A stretch of 64,000 nt of DNA from contig JARFIW010000115.1 of the NCBI GenBank assembly GCA_036346225.1, forward strand, positions 868,001 to 932,000. The letters are read 5' to 3'. The DNA is from Platerodrilus igneus. Its lineage: Eukaryota > Arthropoda > Insecta > Coleoptera > Lycidae. Below the pieces are notes generated by a model that was not told the DNA's origin, made no database searches, and saw only the letters and a program-made list of their open reading frames with translations. The translations under genes were made by a program, and so were the position numbers. How positions within the stretch are numbered: position 1 is the stretch's first letter; each line of letters opens with the position of its first letter. Positions 41,501-53,204 of the stretch are shown one piece after another.

Positions 41501-43377
41501 AAACACAAAAGAAAATATAAACTCTACATTAACAGCAAATGATTTCAACAGTTATTTCACTACTGTAGCCCAAACCATAATTGCATTAATTGAAAAAAGG
41601 AGTAATACTGTGAATAACGCCAATGCCAATATAAATGATCAAGATAAATACAATTATTGTTTCTCTTTTAAATTGGTAACATTCAATGAAGTCAGAGACA
41701 TAATCAATTCATTAAAATGTAAGACTTACACTGATTATTATGGATTAAATACAAATATAATTAAATGTTGTAAAACTTATTGATCGCCCAATCACAAAAT
41801 TATCAATGCATGCATTAGTTGCAATATTTATCCAAATGCACTAAAGGTAGCTAAAGTTATCCCGATATACAAAAAGGTGATCCTAATAGTCCAACGAACT
41901 ACCGTCCCATATCCCTGTTACCAATCATATCAAAATCTTTGAAAAGGCCCTTAATAATCAAATTGTAAAGTATTTTGAAACAAACTATATCTTCTCCCTA
42001 ATCAGTATGGTTTCAGAGCTAACAAGTCAACTATCGGAGCAATATTACAACTAATTAGTGAAATTACTTCTTTTGAACATGGAGAATTTTGCATGACTTC
42101 CTTTATCGATCTTAGTAAAGCTTTTGACTGTGTATCTCATGAAATTCTGTTAAATAAGCTGAATTCTTATAAGTTCAGTAAAACAGTTGTTCATTAATCG
42201 AATCGTACTTAAACAACAGAAGTCAACAAGTTATTTATAAGGGTATTAAATCGGATATAAGCGTAATAAAACATGGCATACCGCAAGGTTCTATTTTAGG
42301 TCCGACCCTATTTTAATCTATATAAATGACCTATCGTCTCACCTACAACTGGCAAATTCAATCTTTTTGCAGACGATACAACTCTTATAAACAAGTCATC
42401 ATCCTGTATAGACCTAATAAACAAAAGTGTAGTAACACATCATTCTGCAAATCAATGGTTTCTATCGCATAAATTAAACTTAAACTCTGATAAGTCTCAA
42501 CACATGCTATTCTCCTTAACAAACATAGTTTTGTAAATCAAACTGCTATAAAATTCTTAGGGTTTATATAGACCCTAAACTAAAATGGAATGAGCATATC
42601 AATGCAACAGCATTAAAACTAAATACATCAATTTACTGCATTCGTTCCTTAAAAATTATGTTACTGATGATGTAATTCTTGTTGCATATTTTGCACTATT
42701 CCACAGTCACATATCTTATGCAATATTGGCCTGGGGACATTCACCATGTGCAAAGCGATTATTTTCATTACAGAGGAAAACTGTGAGAATAATATCCAAT
42801 TTAAGTTTCAGAGAAAATTGTAAAGAATATTTTTGCGAAACTAAAGATACTTACTTTGCCCTCACTATATATATTGAATTGCCTGATTTATGTACATAAG
42901 AACCTGGATAATTTCACAAATAATCGAGAATTACAAATACACAAACATTACATACGAAACAACAATACACTTAGAATCCCATACACTAGGCTAAGTGGAA
43001 CTAGATACTCAGTAAATTACCATGCAATAAAATTATATAACTGTTCACCACAAAATATTAAATCATTACAGCATTTACAATTTAAAACAAAAATAAAAGC
43101 ATTTTTAACAAAGCAAGCATTCTACTCACTTGAAGAGTATTATAATAGTGACCTCAATTTCTCTTAGCCAGGGGCCATATACTATAGTAATTTAAGTTTT
43201 AATATATATACTAACAGGACATGTGTGTTGAAAATACAACTATTTTATTAATTAAGAGCCATATACTCTAGAACTATAGTATATGTTTTTAATCTATGTA
43301 TTTTATAGGACGTGTGCGTTAAAAAATGTAACATTTTATTGAGCACGAATAAATCTATCTATCTATCTATCTATCTT
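41501..43377 (+). mobile_element. CR1/Jockey-like non-LTR retrotransposon, 5'-truncated
   Basis: Plus-strand element inside the Gypsy integrase, flanked by GATT at 41497-41500 and 43378-43381. It begins within the region before RT and lacks an endonuclease, so it is 5'-truncated. It ends in a (TCTA)n tail at about 43353-43376. Its 3' untranslated part (43168-43350) holds two related subunits of about 80 bp, each starting near GCCATATACT and ending in ATTTTATT. Confidence 0.8.
41560..43167 (+). pseudogene. Reverse transcriptase relic of the CR1/Jockey-like element
   Basis: Conceptual pieces in several frames give the RT motifs: KVIPIYKKGDPN, NYRPISLLP, FIDLSKAFDCVSHEI, HGIPQGSILGPTLF and FFADDTTLINK with the catalytic Asp pair. 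These wordings are typical of CR1/L2/Jockey elements. Several frame breaks separate them. The last open piece (42856-43167) is the C-terminal tail, ending in a stop at 43165-43167. Non-functional. Confidence 0.8.
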
Positions 43378-43381
43378 GATT

Positions 43382-45776
43382 CTTCAACACCACATTCTTA
43401 TCCTTTCCTAACAAACACGTCTCACACGGATTTATGCAATTTTTCACCAATTTTCTATCGTTTCGTGCATAGAAAGCTTCCCTAAATATCAAGAACGTCT
43501 TACGAATCCCTATATGACCAAACGTGGTATGAATTTCCTGGATCAGTTCAACGGCTACCTGTGTCGTTAACACTAATAATTCATCATCCCATAACCTTTT
43601 CACCAAAACTCCCTCGACCATATAAAAACCTCTGTCTTGTTCTAAATTCTCTCTGAATAATTTTTCTCTGATCACCCTTATTTCTTCGTGTGCTTGCATC
43701 CGATGAAATCTGGCATTCGACCATATTCCCAGATCTTCAAACACTTGCAATGCAATCAAAATCCATTCCTACTATCCGTTAGCAACCCTTCATCCTTCCT
43801 ACTAAAGAAATCAGCCGTAACATTTTCTTTACCAGGTTTATGTCTAATCTCAAAATCATATTCCTGCAATACTAACGCCCATCTATACAATCGACTGTTC
43901 AAAAACTCTTTCTTCTTCAGAAACGTGACCACTGTGTTATCCGATTCAACCAGAAATTTATTACCCAATAAATAAAATCTTAACTTCTTCACAGCATATA
44001 CGATTGCCAGCATCTCTTTTTCCGCTGTCGAATACCTAGTCTCGCAGTCTTTCAGAGCCCTCGAAATAAAACAAATTGGCACTTCTCCTTCTTGAACCTG
44101 CACCAACTCAGCCCCTATTGCAAAACTCGAAGCGTCTGTCCTTAAAATAAATGGATCCGTAAAATTGAGATATTTTAATGACAGTTCCTATAAAATACCG
44201 CCTTCAACTCCCGAAATGCCTGCTCCTTTGCTCGTTCCATTTCCACCTTTCGTTCTTTTTTAACAACTCCAACAATGGAATGCACAACTCCGAATATTTT
44301 GGTATGAATCGACGATAATAATTTAATACACCTAAAAATCCTCTTAAACCTTTCAAATTTCTTGGCTGTTTCAAATTCTTCAACTCGTCCAAGCGTTTTC
44401 ACAAATTCTAATTCCTTCGCTGCCAACGACAAACCCCAAATACTTTACCTGGTCCTTAAAAACTCACACTTCTTCGAATTCAACCTCAAACCTCCCTCGT
44501 CTAACCTTCGGATCACTTTTCTTAAATGTTCTAAATGTTCTAACTCGTTCTTAGAAAAATCAAAATATCATCGACATAGTGCGTACAGAAGTCTTCGTAC
44601 TCATCTAATAACTTCTGCATGGCTCGAACTAATGCAGCGGATGACGTTGAAAGACCAAATGGAACAACTCTGTACTGATAAATCTCCTTCAATGCTAAAT
44701 CCAGTATACTTCCGACTTTCCTCATGCAAAGGAATTAGTCAAAAGAATTCTTTAAGTCCAGTTTGCTAAAAATTTTCATCTCGCTTACCTTGTATAACAA
44801 ATTATCTAGTGATTTTGGTTGTTCAAATTGTGGTTTAGTAATCGCATTCAATCTCCTAGCATCTAAACATATTCTTAATTCTAAATTATCAGATTTAGGC
44901 ACAACCACTACCGGATTGATATAGGGTGTTCTCGCTGATTCAATAATTCCTCTTTTAACATCTTTTAATCTCATTTTCACTCGACCCTTAATGCAAATGG
45001 TATTGGATATACCCTAGTACGAAAACTTCCCTCGTCTGTGACCTCTAACTTATGCGTATACTCCTTCGCAAACCTAGGCTCATTACTAAAACTCCTGCAT
45101 GTCTATTAAACACCTCATATAACATTTCCTTCATATCCACCCTATTAATCCTATCTGTTCCTCATCAAATACCTTCTCAAATATATTACATAACCGTAAC
45201 TCATCAATTCCATCATAAATTCTATTCTTAGTCTTTCCTGATCCTATACTATCTGTATTTATCTCATCCCTAGTATCCCAATTATCCTTAGGCACCACCC
45301 ATTTCTTCTCTAAATTTAATACCTTTACCATTCGTGCTTTACCATCTATAACCAGTCCAAATTCCTCAATTACATCTATCCCTACAATAAAATCTAAATA
45401 TAATCCTCTTGCTATCCAAAACTCTACTTCACCTAGTCTGGTACTTCCTAATACAATCGATACTCGTACAACTTTGTCTATCGTAGTTAACTTCCTCTTA
45501 ATCGCAGACCATAAATTAATACTCTTAACCCTACAAATTTTCCCTTTGAATAATTCTGCATGTTTCAAAACTATTTCCTCTCTCACCAGCGATAACTGCG
45601 ACCCTGTATCTATCAATGCCGTGTAAACAGAATCCTAATATGAATAAATGGTAACTCCGCCTTCTTTCAAACTTATTATCTAACAACTTATCTACTAAAC
45701 TAATACTATGCTGTGTCCCTAAATCTGATTTTCCTAACACTAATAAATCGACGTTTTTTTTGTATCGTGGGTTCAT
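43382..45776 (-). pseudogene. Gypsy relic: protease, RT, RNase H and integrase zinc finger
   Basis: Minus-strand pieces: 45131-45616 protease (MIDTGSQLSLV), 44735-44980 RT (CLDARRLNAIT, SKLDLKNSFD), 44540-44725 RT with YVDDILIF, 44204-44392 RT thumb ([14 protein letters not shown]), 43756-44106 RNase H (EKEMLAIVYAVKKLRFYLLG), and 43367-43759 the integrase zinc-binding part (HTTFGHIGIRKT, CETCLLGKDK). Many frame changes and stops separate them. The relic is interrupted at 43378 by the CR1/Jockey-like insertion and resumes at 41500. Confidence 0.88.
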
Positions 45777-45848
45777 CGTGGACCTCCACTTTCTCTATCC
45801 TATCCTCCGATCTCTGTCGCGTGTCTCTTGTTGTTACGTGTTGGATCG

Positions 45849-47283
45849 TCAAGTTTCTATCTGTCTCCCGTTCTCGGTCTCTAATCCCTGTCGGTATTTC
45901 CCCCTGATCCGTTGATCTCTGCTCCCTTTCTCTCTGCCATCTCTGCCCAAAACCCGTCCTTTGCTGTCCAAAACCTCTGTCATTCCTATCCGTCCTGTTC
46001 CAGTCATTGTTCCCCCTATAATTATCGTCTCTATTAAAACGTTGTTCCCAATTATTATTCGTTCTCCTTTGATTTCCTGATATTGCTTTCCGTAGTTGTC
46101 CTGTCCATTCTCCCTATAATTGTATCCTTGCACCCCAGTCCTCTGGTAGTCTGTGCTATTCCTATTCCTATCCCAATTCCTATTATCACTATTTTCCCTG
46201 TTATTCGTTTCAAACGTCCTAGCTACGTCATAATTTCGCATCATTTCCAAAAAGTCTCTTAAAGTCCGAACGTTTTGTATCGCTACGGCCCTAGTTATTT
46301 CCGCCTCCATATGCCTTGACAACAATAATATAATTTCATCTTCTCTTAATTTAGGAATCAGGTGCTGCGCCTGGTTATACTTTTCAATCACATAATTTTC
46401 TCTCGATCCCTGGTATGACCTATAGTTCCCAGTGTTTAAATCCGTTCGAATATTAGCCTGATGCGTGTTTCCCCAATATTGTTCTATGAATAGCCTTCGA
46501 AATTCCTCGTACGAACTATATTGCCTCCTCACGATACAGTGCCATTTCTCTGCACAACCCCCCAATGTCACGCTCACCATCTGCATCTTCACCCTCTCAG
46601 GCTCACTCTCTACCATCTCGTCCAACTTGCTAAGATAGACCATCGGCTGCTCATTCTTTCTGCCTTCAAACCTCGGCAAGGTCTCTTTCCTAGCCTATAC
46701 TGGTATCCTGCATCACAAACAACTCTTCCCCTTTCCAATTCAACCAACTGTTCTCTCATCTGTCTAACATTCCCTTCAAGACCAGTCTGTCTAACTTCGA
46801 CCATGTACAGCTCTTCCCTTAATTCATTTAAACCTGTTGTTACCTTCCCTTCTACAACCTGGACTCTATCCTCTACGTCCTTCAGAACTTCATCCTTAAA
46901 TGAACACAAACTGCTCTGTATTGATACATTAATTCCTTCAATTTTCATTTCCATCATATCAAATTTTTCCTTAACTTCCGCTTGTGAATTTCTAACTTCG
47001 GCCAACAATGATCCTCTCAATTCTTCATGCGACTTAGTTAACGACCCTTTTAATTCCAACAAAACCATCATCACATCTTGGATCTGCATATTCTCTTTTC
47101 CCTTATCAATTTCATTTTCTCGATGTACCCCTGAATTCACAATAATCACCTCCGGCTCCACATATCCTACAGCTTCATCCCTAGCATCCCCTGCTGCTAC
47201 AGTCTTAACCACCGGTTGCCCTCTCACACCAGTCTCAACTCCATAAACTTTCCTGACCTCGTGATTCTCTCCTCATCAGACAT
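45849..47283 (-). pseudogene. Gypsy relic: gag
   Basis: The ATG at 47283 starts MSDEERITRSGK, then a one-base shift leads into 46610-47227. That frame is a Glu/Val-rich region with a probable coiled coil (VEDRVQVVEGKV, RQTGLEGNVRQMREQ). A further shift leads to 45849-46679, a capsid-like part (YLSKLDEMVESEPERVKM, WHCIVRRQYSSYEEFRRLF) followed by an Arg/Asn/Tyr/Gly-rich tail without a CCHC zinc knuckle. At least two frameshifts are present. Confidence 0.75.
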
Positions 47284-47627
47284 GTCCCTTTAATTTTCAA
47301 AATAAACTTCAATGATGTGCCCCACTAAGCTACACAACCTCTGCAAATCTGAATCAGCCCTATCGAGCCCCACCTTTAGGCGAACAAATATTTTGTTGCG
47401 AAGTTATTTACCTATTCGAGCCCCACCTAATGTTTTACCGCCGCTAAAATCGACCAAAGTGTGAATATCAAATTACGTCTTAGCCTACTACAATAAATTC
47501 AAAACCTTCAACAACTGTCAAATAAATATATATGAAACGTCAATCAAATATTAATTTTCACTTTTAAATAGAATATATGCAACGTACAACTAACAAATCT
47601 ACTCTGCCTCACGTTGTTAGCGCCATC
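47284..47627 (-). other. Gypsy relic leader with candidate primer-binding site
   Basis: Directly after the LTR end (AAAATATAACA at 47628) the minus strand reads GATGGCGCTAACAACGTGAG (from 47627). Apart from a small insertion this matches the tRNA-Lys-type site TGGCGCCCAACGTGGGGC. Two copies of AGGTGGGGCTCGA lie farther downstream, near 47375 and 47420, and look like a short duplication. Confidence 0.6.
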
Positions 47628-48952
47628 TGTTATATTTTGGTATATATTGAGTTATAGAGAACCCTTTTATAATCAATTACCACCTATTTTGTATTGTTTA
47701 TTCATGATTACAGGATTGATCTTTCTTTTTTTATCTTAGGACAATTATGACAATTGCAACCGAATACACAAGCATTCTTCAAATAATTGTAAATGCCTAA
47801 AGTATTCCCAAACACTAGTTCCACTTTTATAAATTTGATTAAAGCACTGCGTAGATATTAAATACTAATACCTGGAATCCAGATACAAGCGCCGCCTTCC
47901 AGCCGTCCTGAAGCCAAGTGACCAGCTGCAGGCACCTCCTGTAAATAAATAAGTAACTCGAGCAACTGGTAATCTCCAGACTATAAAACTACTAATATTT
48001 CTACAAATTTTATGTTATACAAATACTCAGATAACTCCAATTCCACTATGCTTTCGTCTTCAAACAATAACGGTACAGACCAGCACTCCCTCTTTTAATT
48101 AACTTTTATTCGCCGTAAACTGCTACTATTTGCTATCTCCAGGTACAACTTGACTTTCAAAACTTTCTCGTAACTTTTTAAATGTAATAAAACTCATAAC
48201 AGTACAAAAACACGTCTATTTTTTCGTAATATAAATTTGAAGTCCCTTATAAAATAAAATCCGTCTTCTTTTGTTTCCGTTGCCATAGCAACTATCTCTA
48301 CGCACACTATGTAATTTATAATTATTAATAATTGATTTATAATACAGTTGTTTTCTCTAGATACATTCATTTTTTAGATGGTTTGTAATCCAGTGATTTA
48401 TGTATATTGAACTTTTACAATATTGAAAATAGCTAACAAACTTTGATGGTTCAGCTTTTAAATTGTACGCAACAGACATTTATGTCTTATTCAGTAAACG
48501 TCCTGTCATTACATAACCAATCTTTAATTGTTAAAACATATTCAAACTGAAATTGATTTACAAATTTTACGGGAGTATCACTTAACTCCTTAAAATTTTA
48601 AAAGCGTGCAGTATACCAAGCAATTTTGATATTTGTTTTACATTCAAATGGTTCTGAAAACGCTAACTCCAAATTAAATTTCATATACGTGCAACCATAA
48701 CAATTAAAATACGTATACAATGCAAACTTATAACTAGCTTAGCCTGGTCTATGGCCGGTATATGTTGTTGAATGCAATGCAGTTTCGAAAACTTTATAAA
48801 TTTATAAACGTGGAATAGTTGTTGTTAATTTATAAACCAAAAATACCTGAAAGAAAATACTCAAACAAAACCAAATATACCCCCATTCTAGCAAAGTCGT
48901 TTCGAAGCCCTATTTAAACATTTTATAAGCCCACCCCCTTCTTGACAGTATA
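47628..48952 (-). repeat. 5' LTR of the decayed Gypsy element
   Basis: About 1.3 kb without coding sequence between the satellite and the primer-binding site. In minus-strand reading it starts near TATACTGTCAAGAAGG (the expected TG start is lost or shifted) and ends CCAAAATATAACA. No second copy is available for dating because the 3' LTR is missing. Confidence 0.6.
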
Positions 48953-48956
48953 GTAG

Positions 48957-51849
48957 ATATAAAAGAACATTTTTTTTCTTCTAACATTCATAGATACAAA
49001 AAAATTTTTTTCTACCTACGTCCACAAAGACAATTTTTCTTTTTTTCTACCTACGCCCATAGATAGAAAAATTTTTTCTTTTTTTTATCTTTAATTGTAG
49101 TAATGCCCAGCATCCACAGATAGAATATTTTTTTTTCTATCTTTAATGTCGCAATGCCCAACGTCCGTAGATAGAAAAGAACATTTTTTCTTTTTTTCTT
49201 CTAACATCCATAGATAGAGAAAAAAATTTTCTACCTACGTCCACAGAGAAAAATTTTCTTTTTTTCTACCTATGCCCATAGAAAAAATTTTTCTTTTTGC
49301 TATCTTTAATGGTAGTAATGTCCAGTGTCCACACATAGAATTTTTTTGTTCTATCTTTAATGTTGTAATACCCAACGTCCTTAGATAGAAAACAACATTT
49401 TTTCTTTTTTCTTATCTTTAATGTAATAATGTACAACATCCATAAATAGAATTTCTTTTCTTTTTTCTATCTTTAATTGTAGTAACGTCTAACGTCCACA
49501 AATCAAAATTTTTCTTTTCTATCTTTAGTGTCGTAATGCCCAACGTCCGTAAATATAAAAGAACTTTTTTCTTCTAACATCCATAGATACAAAAAATTTT
49601 TTCTACCCACGCCCACAGAGAAAATTTTCTTTTTTCTACCTACGCCCATAGATAGAAAATTTTTTTTTTTCTATCTTTAATTGTAGTAATGCCCAGCGTC
49701 CACAGATAGAATTTTTTTTATCTTTAATGTCGTAATGCCCAACGTCCGTAGATAGAAAACAACATTTTTTCTTTTTTTTCTTCTAACATCCATAGATAGA
49801 AAAAAAAATTTTTCTACCTACGTCCACAGAGAACATTTTTCTTTTTTCTACCTACGCCCATACATAGAAAAATTTTTTCTTTTTTCTATCTTTAATTGTA
49901 GTAATGCCCAGCGTCCACAGATAGAAGATTTTTTTTCTATCTTTAATGTCGCAATGCCCAACGTCCGTAGATAGAAAAGAACATTTTTTCTTTTTTTCTT
50001 TTAATGGTAGTAATGTCCAGTGTCCACAGATAGAATTTTTTTTTCTATCTTTAATGTTGTAATACCCAACGTCCTTAGATAGAAAAGAACATTTTTTCTT
50101 TTTTCTTATCTTTAATGTAATAATGTACAACATCCATAAATAGAATTTCTTTTCTTTTTTCTATCTTTAATTGTAGTAACGTCTAGCGTCCGCAAAATCA
50201 AAAGTTTTTCTTTTTATCTTTAATGTCGTAATGCCCAACGTCCGTAGATATAAAAGAACATTTTTTTTCTTCTAACATTCATAGATACAAAAAAATTTTT
50301 TTCTACCTACGTCCACAAAGACAATTTTTCTTTTTTTCTACCTACGCCCATAGATAGAAAAATTTTTTCTTTTTTTTATCTTTAATTGTAGTAATGCCCA
50401 GCATCCACAGATAGAATATTTTTTTTTCTATCTTTAATGTCGCAATGCCCAACGTCCGTAGATAGAAAAGAACATTTTTTCTTTTTTTCTTCTAACATCC
50501 ATAGATAGAGAAAAAATTTTCTACCTACGTCCACAGAGAAAAATTTTCTTTTTTTCTACCTATGCCCATAGAAAAAATTTTTCTTTTTGCTATCTTTAAT
50601 GGTAGTAATGTCCAGTGTCCACACATAGAATTTTTTTGTTCTATCTTTAATGTTGTAATACCCAACGTCCTTAGATAGAAAACAACATTTTTTCTTTTTT
50701 CTTATCTTTAATGTAATAATGTACAACATCCATAAATAGAATTTCTTTTCTTTTTTCTATCTTTAATTGTAGTAACGTCTAACGTCCACAAATCAAAATT
50801 TTTTTCTTTTTCTATCTTTAGTGTCGTAATGCCCAACGTCCGTAGATATAAAAGAACTTTTTTTTCTTCTAACATCCATAGATACAAAAAAAATTTTTTT
50901 CTACCTACGTCCACAGAGAAAAATTTTCTTTTTTTCTACCTACGCCCATAGATAGAAAATTTTTTCTTTTTTCTATCTTTAATTGTAGTAATGCCCAGCG
51001 TCCACAGATAGAATTTTTTTTATCTTTAATGTCGTAATGCCCAACGTCCGTAGATAGAAAACAACATTTTTTCTTTTTTTTCTTCTAACATCCATAGATA
51101 GAAAAAAAAATTTTTCTACCTACGTCCACAGAGAACATTTTTCTTTTTTCTACCTACGCCCATACATAGAAAAATTTTTTCTTTTTTCTATCTTTAATTG
51201 TAGTAATGCCCAGCGTCCACAGATAGAAGATTTTTTTTCTATCTTTAATGTCGCAATGCCCAACGTCCGTAGATAGAAAAGAACATTTTTTCTTTTTTTC
51301 TTTTAATGGTAGTAATGTCCAGTGTCCACAGATAGAATTTTTTTTTCTATCTTTAATGTTGTAATACCCAACGTCCTTAGATAGAAAAGAACATTTTTTC
51401 TTTTTTCTTATCTTTAATGTAATAATGTACAACATCCATAAATAGAATTTCTTTTCTTTTTTCTATCTTTAATTGTAGTAACGTCTAGCGTCCGCAAATC
51501 AAAAAGTTTTTCTTTTTTTATCTTTAATGTCGTAATGCCCAACGTCCGTAGATATAAAAGAACATTTTTTTTCTTCTAACATTCATAGATACAAAAAAAA
51601 TTTTTTCTACCTACGTCCACAAAGACAATTTTTCTTTTTTTCTACCTACGCCCATAGATAGAAAAATTTTTTCTTTTTTTTATCTTTAATTGTAGTAATG
51701 CCCAGCATCCACAGATAGAATATTTTTTTTCTATCTTTAATGTCGTAATGCCCAACGTCCGTAGATAGAAAAGAACTTTTTCTCTTGATTTTTATCTTTA
51801 ATGTAGTAATGTCCAACATCCATAGATAGAAAAAAAATTTTCTTTTTTC
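48957..51849. repeat. sat2 array with a 1.30 kb higher-order duplication
   Basis: Two adjacent units of about 1302 bp (roughly 48957-50258 and 50259-51560) are nearly identical, with a third partial unit after them. As a check, the translations at 49852-50133 and 51154-51435 (minus strand) are the same 93 residues, offset by 1302 bp. Individual monomers within a unit are much more diverged than the units are from each other, which shows recent amplification of a multi-monomer block. Confidence 0.85.
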
Positions 51850-52420
51850 TAACTAATTTGACTTCAACAGGGGGCAAAGGCCGAACCACGCTCAACTAAC
51901 GCCAAAATAGCTGCAATGTTGTGAAGAGCTCCACATTTTACGTGAGTACCTTTTATCTTTTCTTTGTATGTGATAATAATTGAGGCGTAATATGACGAAC
52001 CCGTGTGCGCGTATTCGCACGTATTTATTATGTTACCAACTGTCGTAGTGGCTCTTATAAATTACGCGCCGGGACTTTAAAAGTAGACCTTAGAATATAG
52101 AACACCTAGATTATAATAATGGCGCCCAACGTGTTGCTCGAATTATTATTATAATCTAGGTGTTCTATATTCTAAGGTCTACTTTTAAAGTCCCGGCGCG
52201 TAATTTATAAGAGCCACTACGACAGTTGGTAACATAATAAATACGTGCGTAATACTGCGCAATAAGGGGTTACGTCATTATTACGCCTCAATTATTATCA
52301 CATACAAAGAAAAGATAAAAGGTACTCGTGTAAAATGTGGAACTCTTCACAACATTGCAGATATTTTGGCGTTGGTTAGGCGTGGTTAGGTCTTTGCCCC
52401 TCGTTGAAGTCAAATTAGTT
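51850..52420. repeat. Large near-palindrome of LTR-like arms around a PBS-like spacer
   Basis: The left arm (51850-52120) and right arm (52145-52420) are reverse complements with scattered differences. The 24 bp spacer 52121-52144 together with the preceding T reads TGGCGCCCAACGTGTTGC (52120-52137), close to a tRNA-Lys-type primer-binding site. The arms are the 3' parts of the LTR-like unit seen complete on the minus strand at 52145-52716. Confidence 0.85.
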
Positions 52421-52716
52421 TGGTCTTCTCTCTTCTTGTGTAGAGGGACGACAGGAATAAGGTGAGGGACGATACAGGGCAGAGATACGACAAGGGAACC
52501 TACATTACCTAAAAGAGAAGACAAAAAAATACACACAGATCAACGTTTAGTTGACTAGTCCATGACGTGACGGAAACCACCACTCCGCGTCTGCGCATTC
52601 TCGGGCGCCGACGCAACTATCTAAAGTGACGGAAATGCACGCACAAGTCTTTTAAAATATTGGCGCGAATTCATTCGCAAAATGGAAACCTACAATGCCA
52701 ATTTTGGCATGTAACA
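52145..52716 (-). mobile_element. LTR-like unit related to B1/B2, minus strand
   Basis: In minus-strand reading it starts TGTTACATGCCAAAATTGGC at 52716 and runs toward the palindrome centre. The start and the GTTACCAACTG region relate it to B1 (8430) and B2 (13547), but the middle is diverged. The part nearest the centre forms the right arm of the palindrome. No protein is encoded. Confidence 0.6.
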
Positions 52717-53204
52717 CAGGGTTTACTTACCTCAGAGCGGGCTTTGTAGAACTCATTTTAACAGGTAAAGCAACTTACTAAATGAATAATTTATTCGCTC
52801 TTACATCGTTAGAAATAATTTTACACTCAGAATTTAATTCTCTTTTTATAAAAAAGAAATATCAATTAGTATTATTATTATAATTATTATTATTACATCA
52901 GGTATATTGACTAAATTTGATAGAATATATTAAAAACAAGTTAACCATGATAAAAAACAAATAACATTAAAGCTGCTGCGCCCTTTTTAAATGCCAATAT
53001 AAAACCATTCACACCGATAAAATACAAAAGTTATACAACAATTTAATAACATGTAATAGTATAAATACACACAGTTCGTTTATAATATATTAATTATTAT
53101 GGTCCGACTTTAAATAATAAACATGGAATTTTCCTAATCTCCAGTCTCTGATGCAGAGAAACAACGTGCACTCAGTCGTAGATACGTGAGTGCCAGCACC
53201 TACC
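52717..53204 (-). other. 3' untranslated region or flank of the host gene
   Basis: Non-repetitive AT-rich sequence downstream of the stop of the minus-strand exon. An AATAAA reads on the minus strand at 52795-52790, and an ATTAAA variant lies near 53046-53041. Either could serve for polyadenylation. The LTR-like unit begins just beyond it, at 52716. Confidence 0.5.

Larger units (their letters stand above)
40617..48952 (-). mobile_element. Decayed Ty3/Gypsy LTR retrotransposon inserted in sat2
   Basis: Minus-strand element with a 5' LTR (47628-48952), primer-binding site, gag and pol relics. It sits between GTAG at 40613-40616 and GTAG at 48953-48956, and sat2 is continuous across the site. 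The 3' LTR is essentially missing: only about 22 bp separate the pol stop (40639) from satellite, ending in TGTTATAT as the 5' LTR boundary does. Pol order is protease, RT, RNase H, integrase. A CR1/Jockey-like element (41501-43377) splits integrase. It is clearly older than the Gypsy at 18601-24122. Confidence 0.85.

Noticed and set aside
43353..43376. (TCTA)n as an independent microsatellite
   Set aside because: It lies exactly at the 3' end of the CR1/Jockey-like element, next to the GATT duplication, so it is the element's tail.
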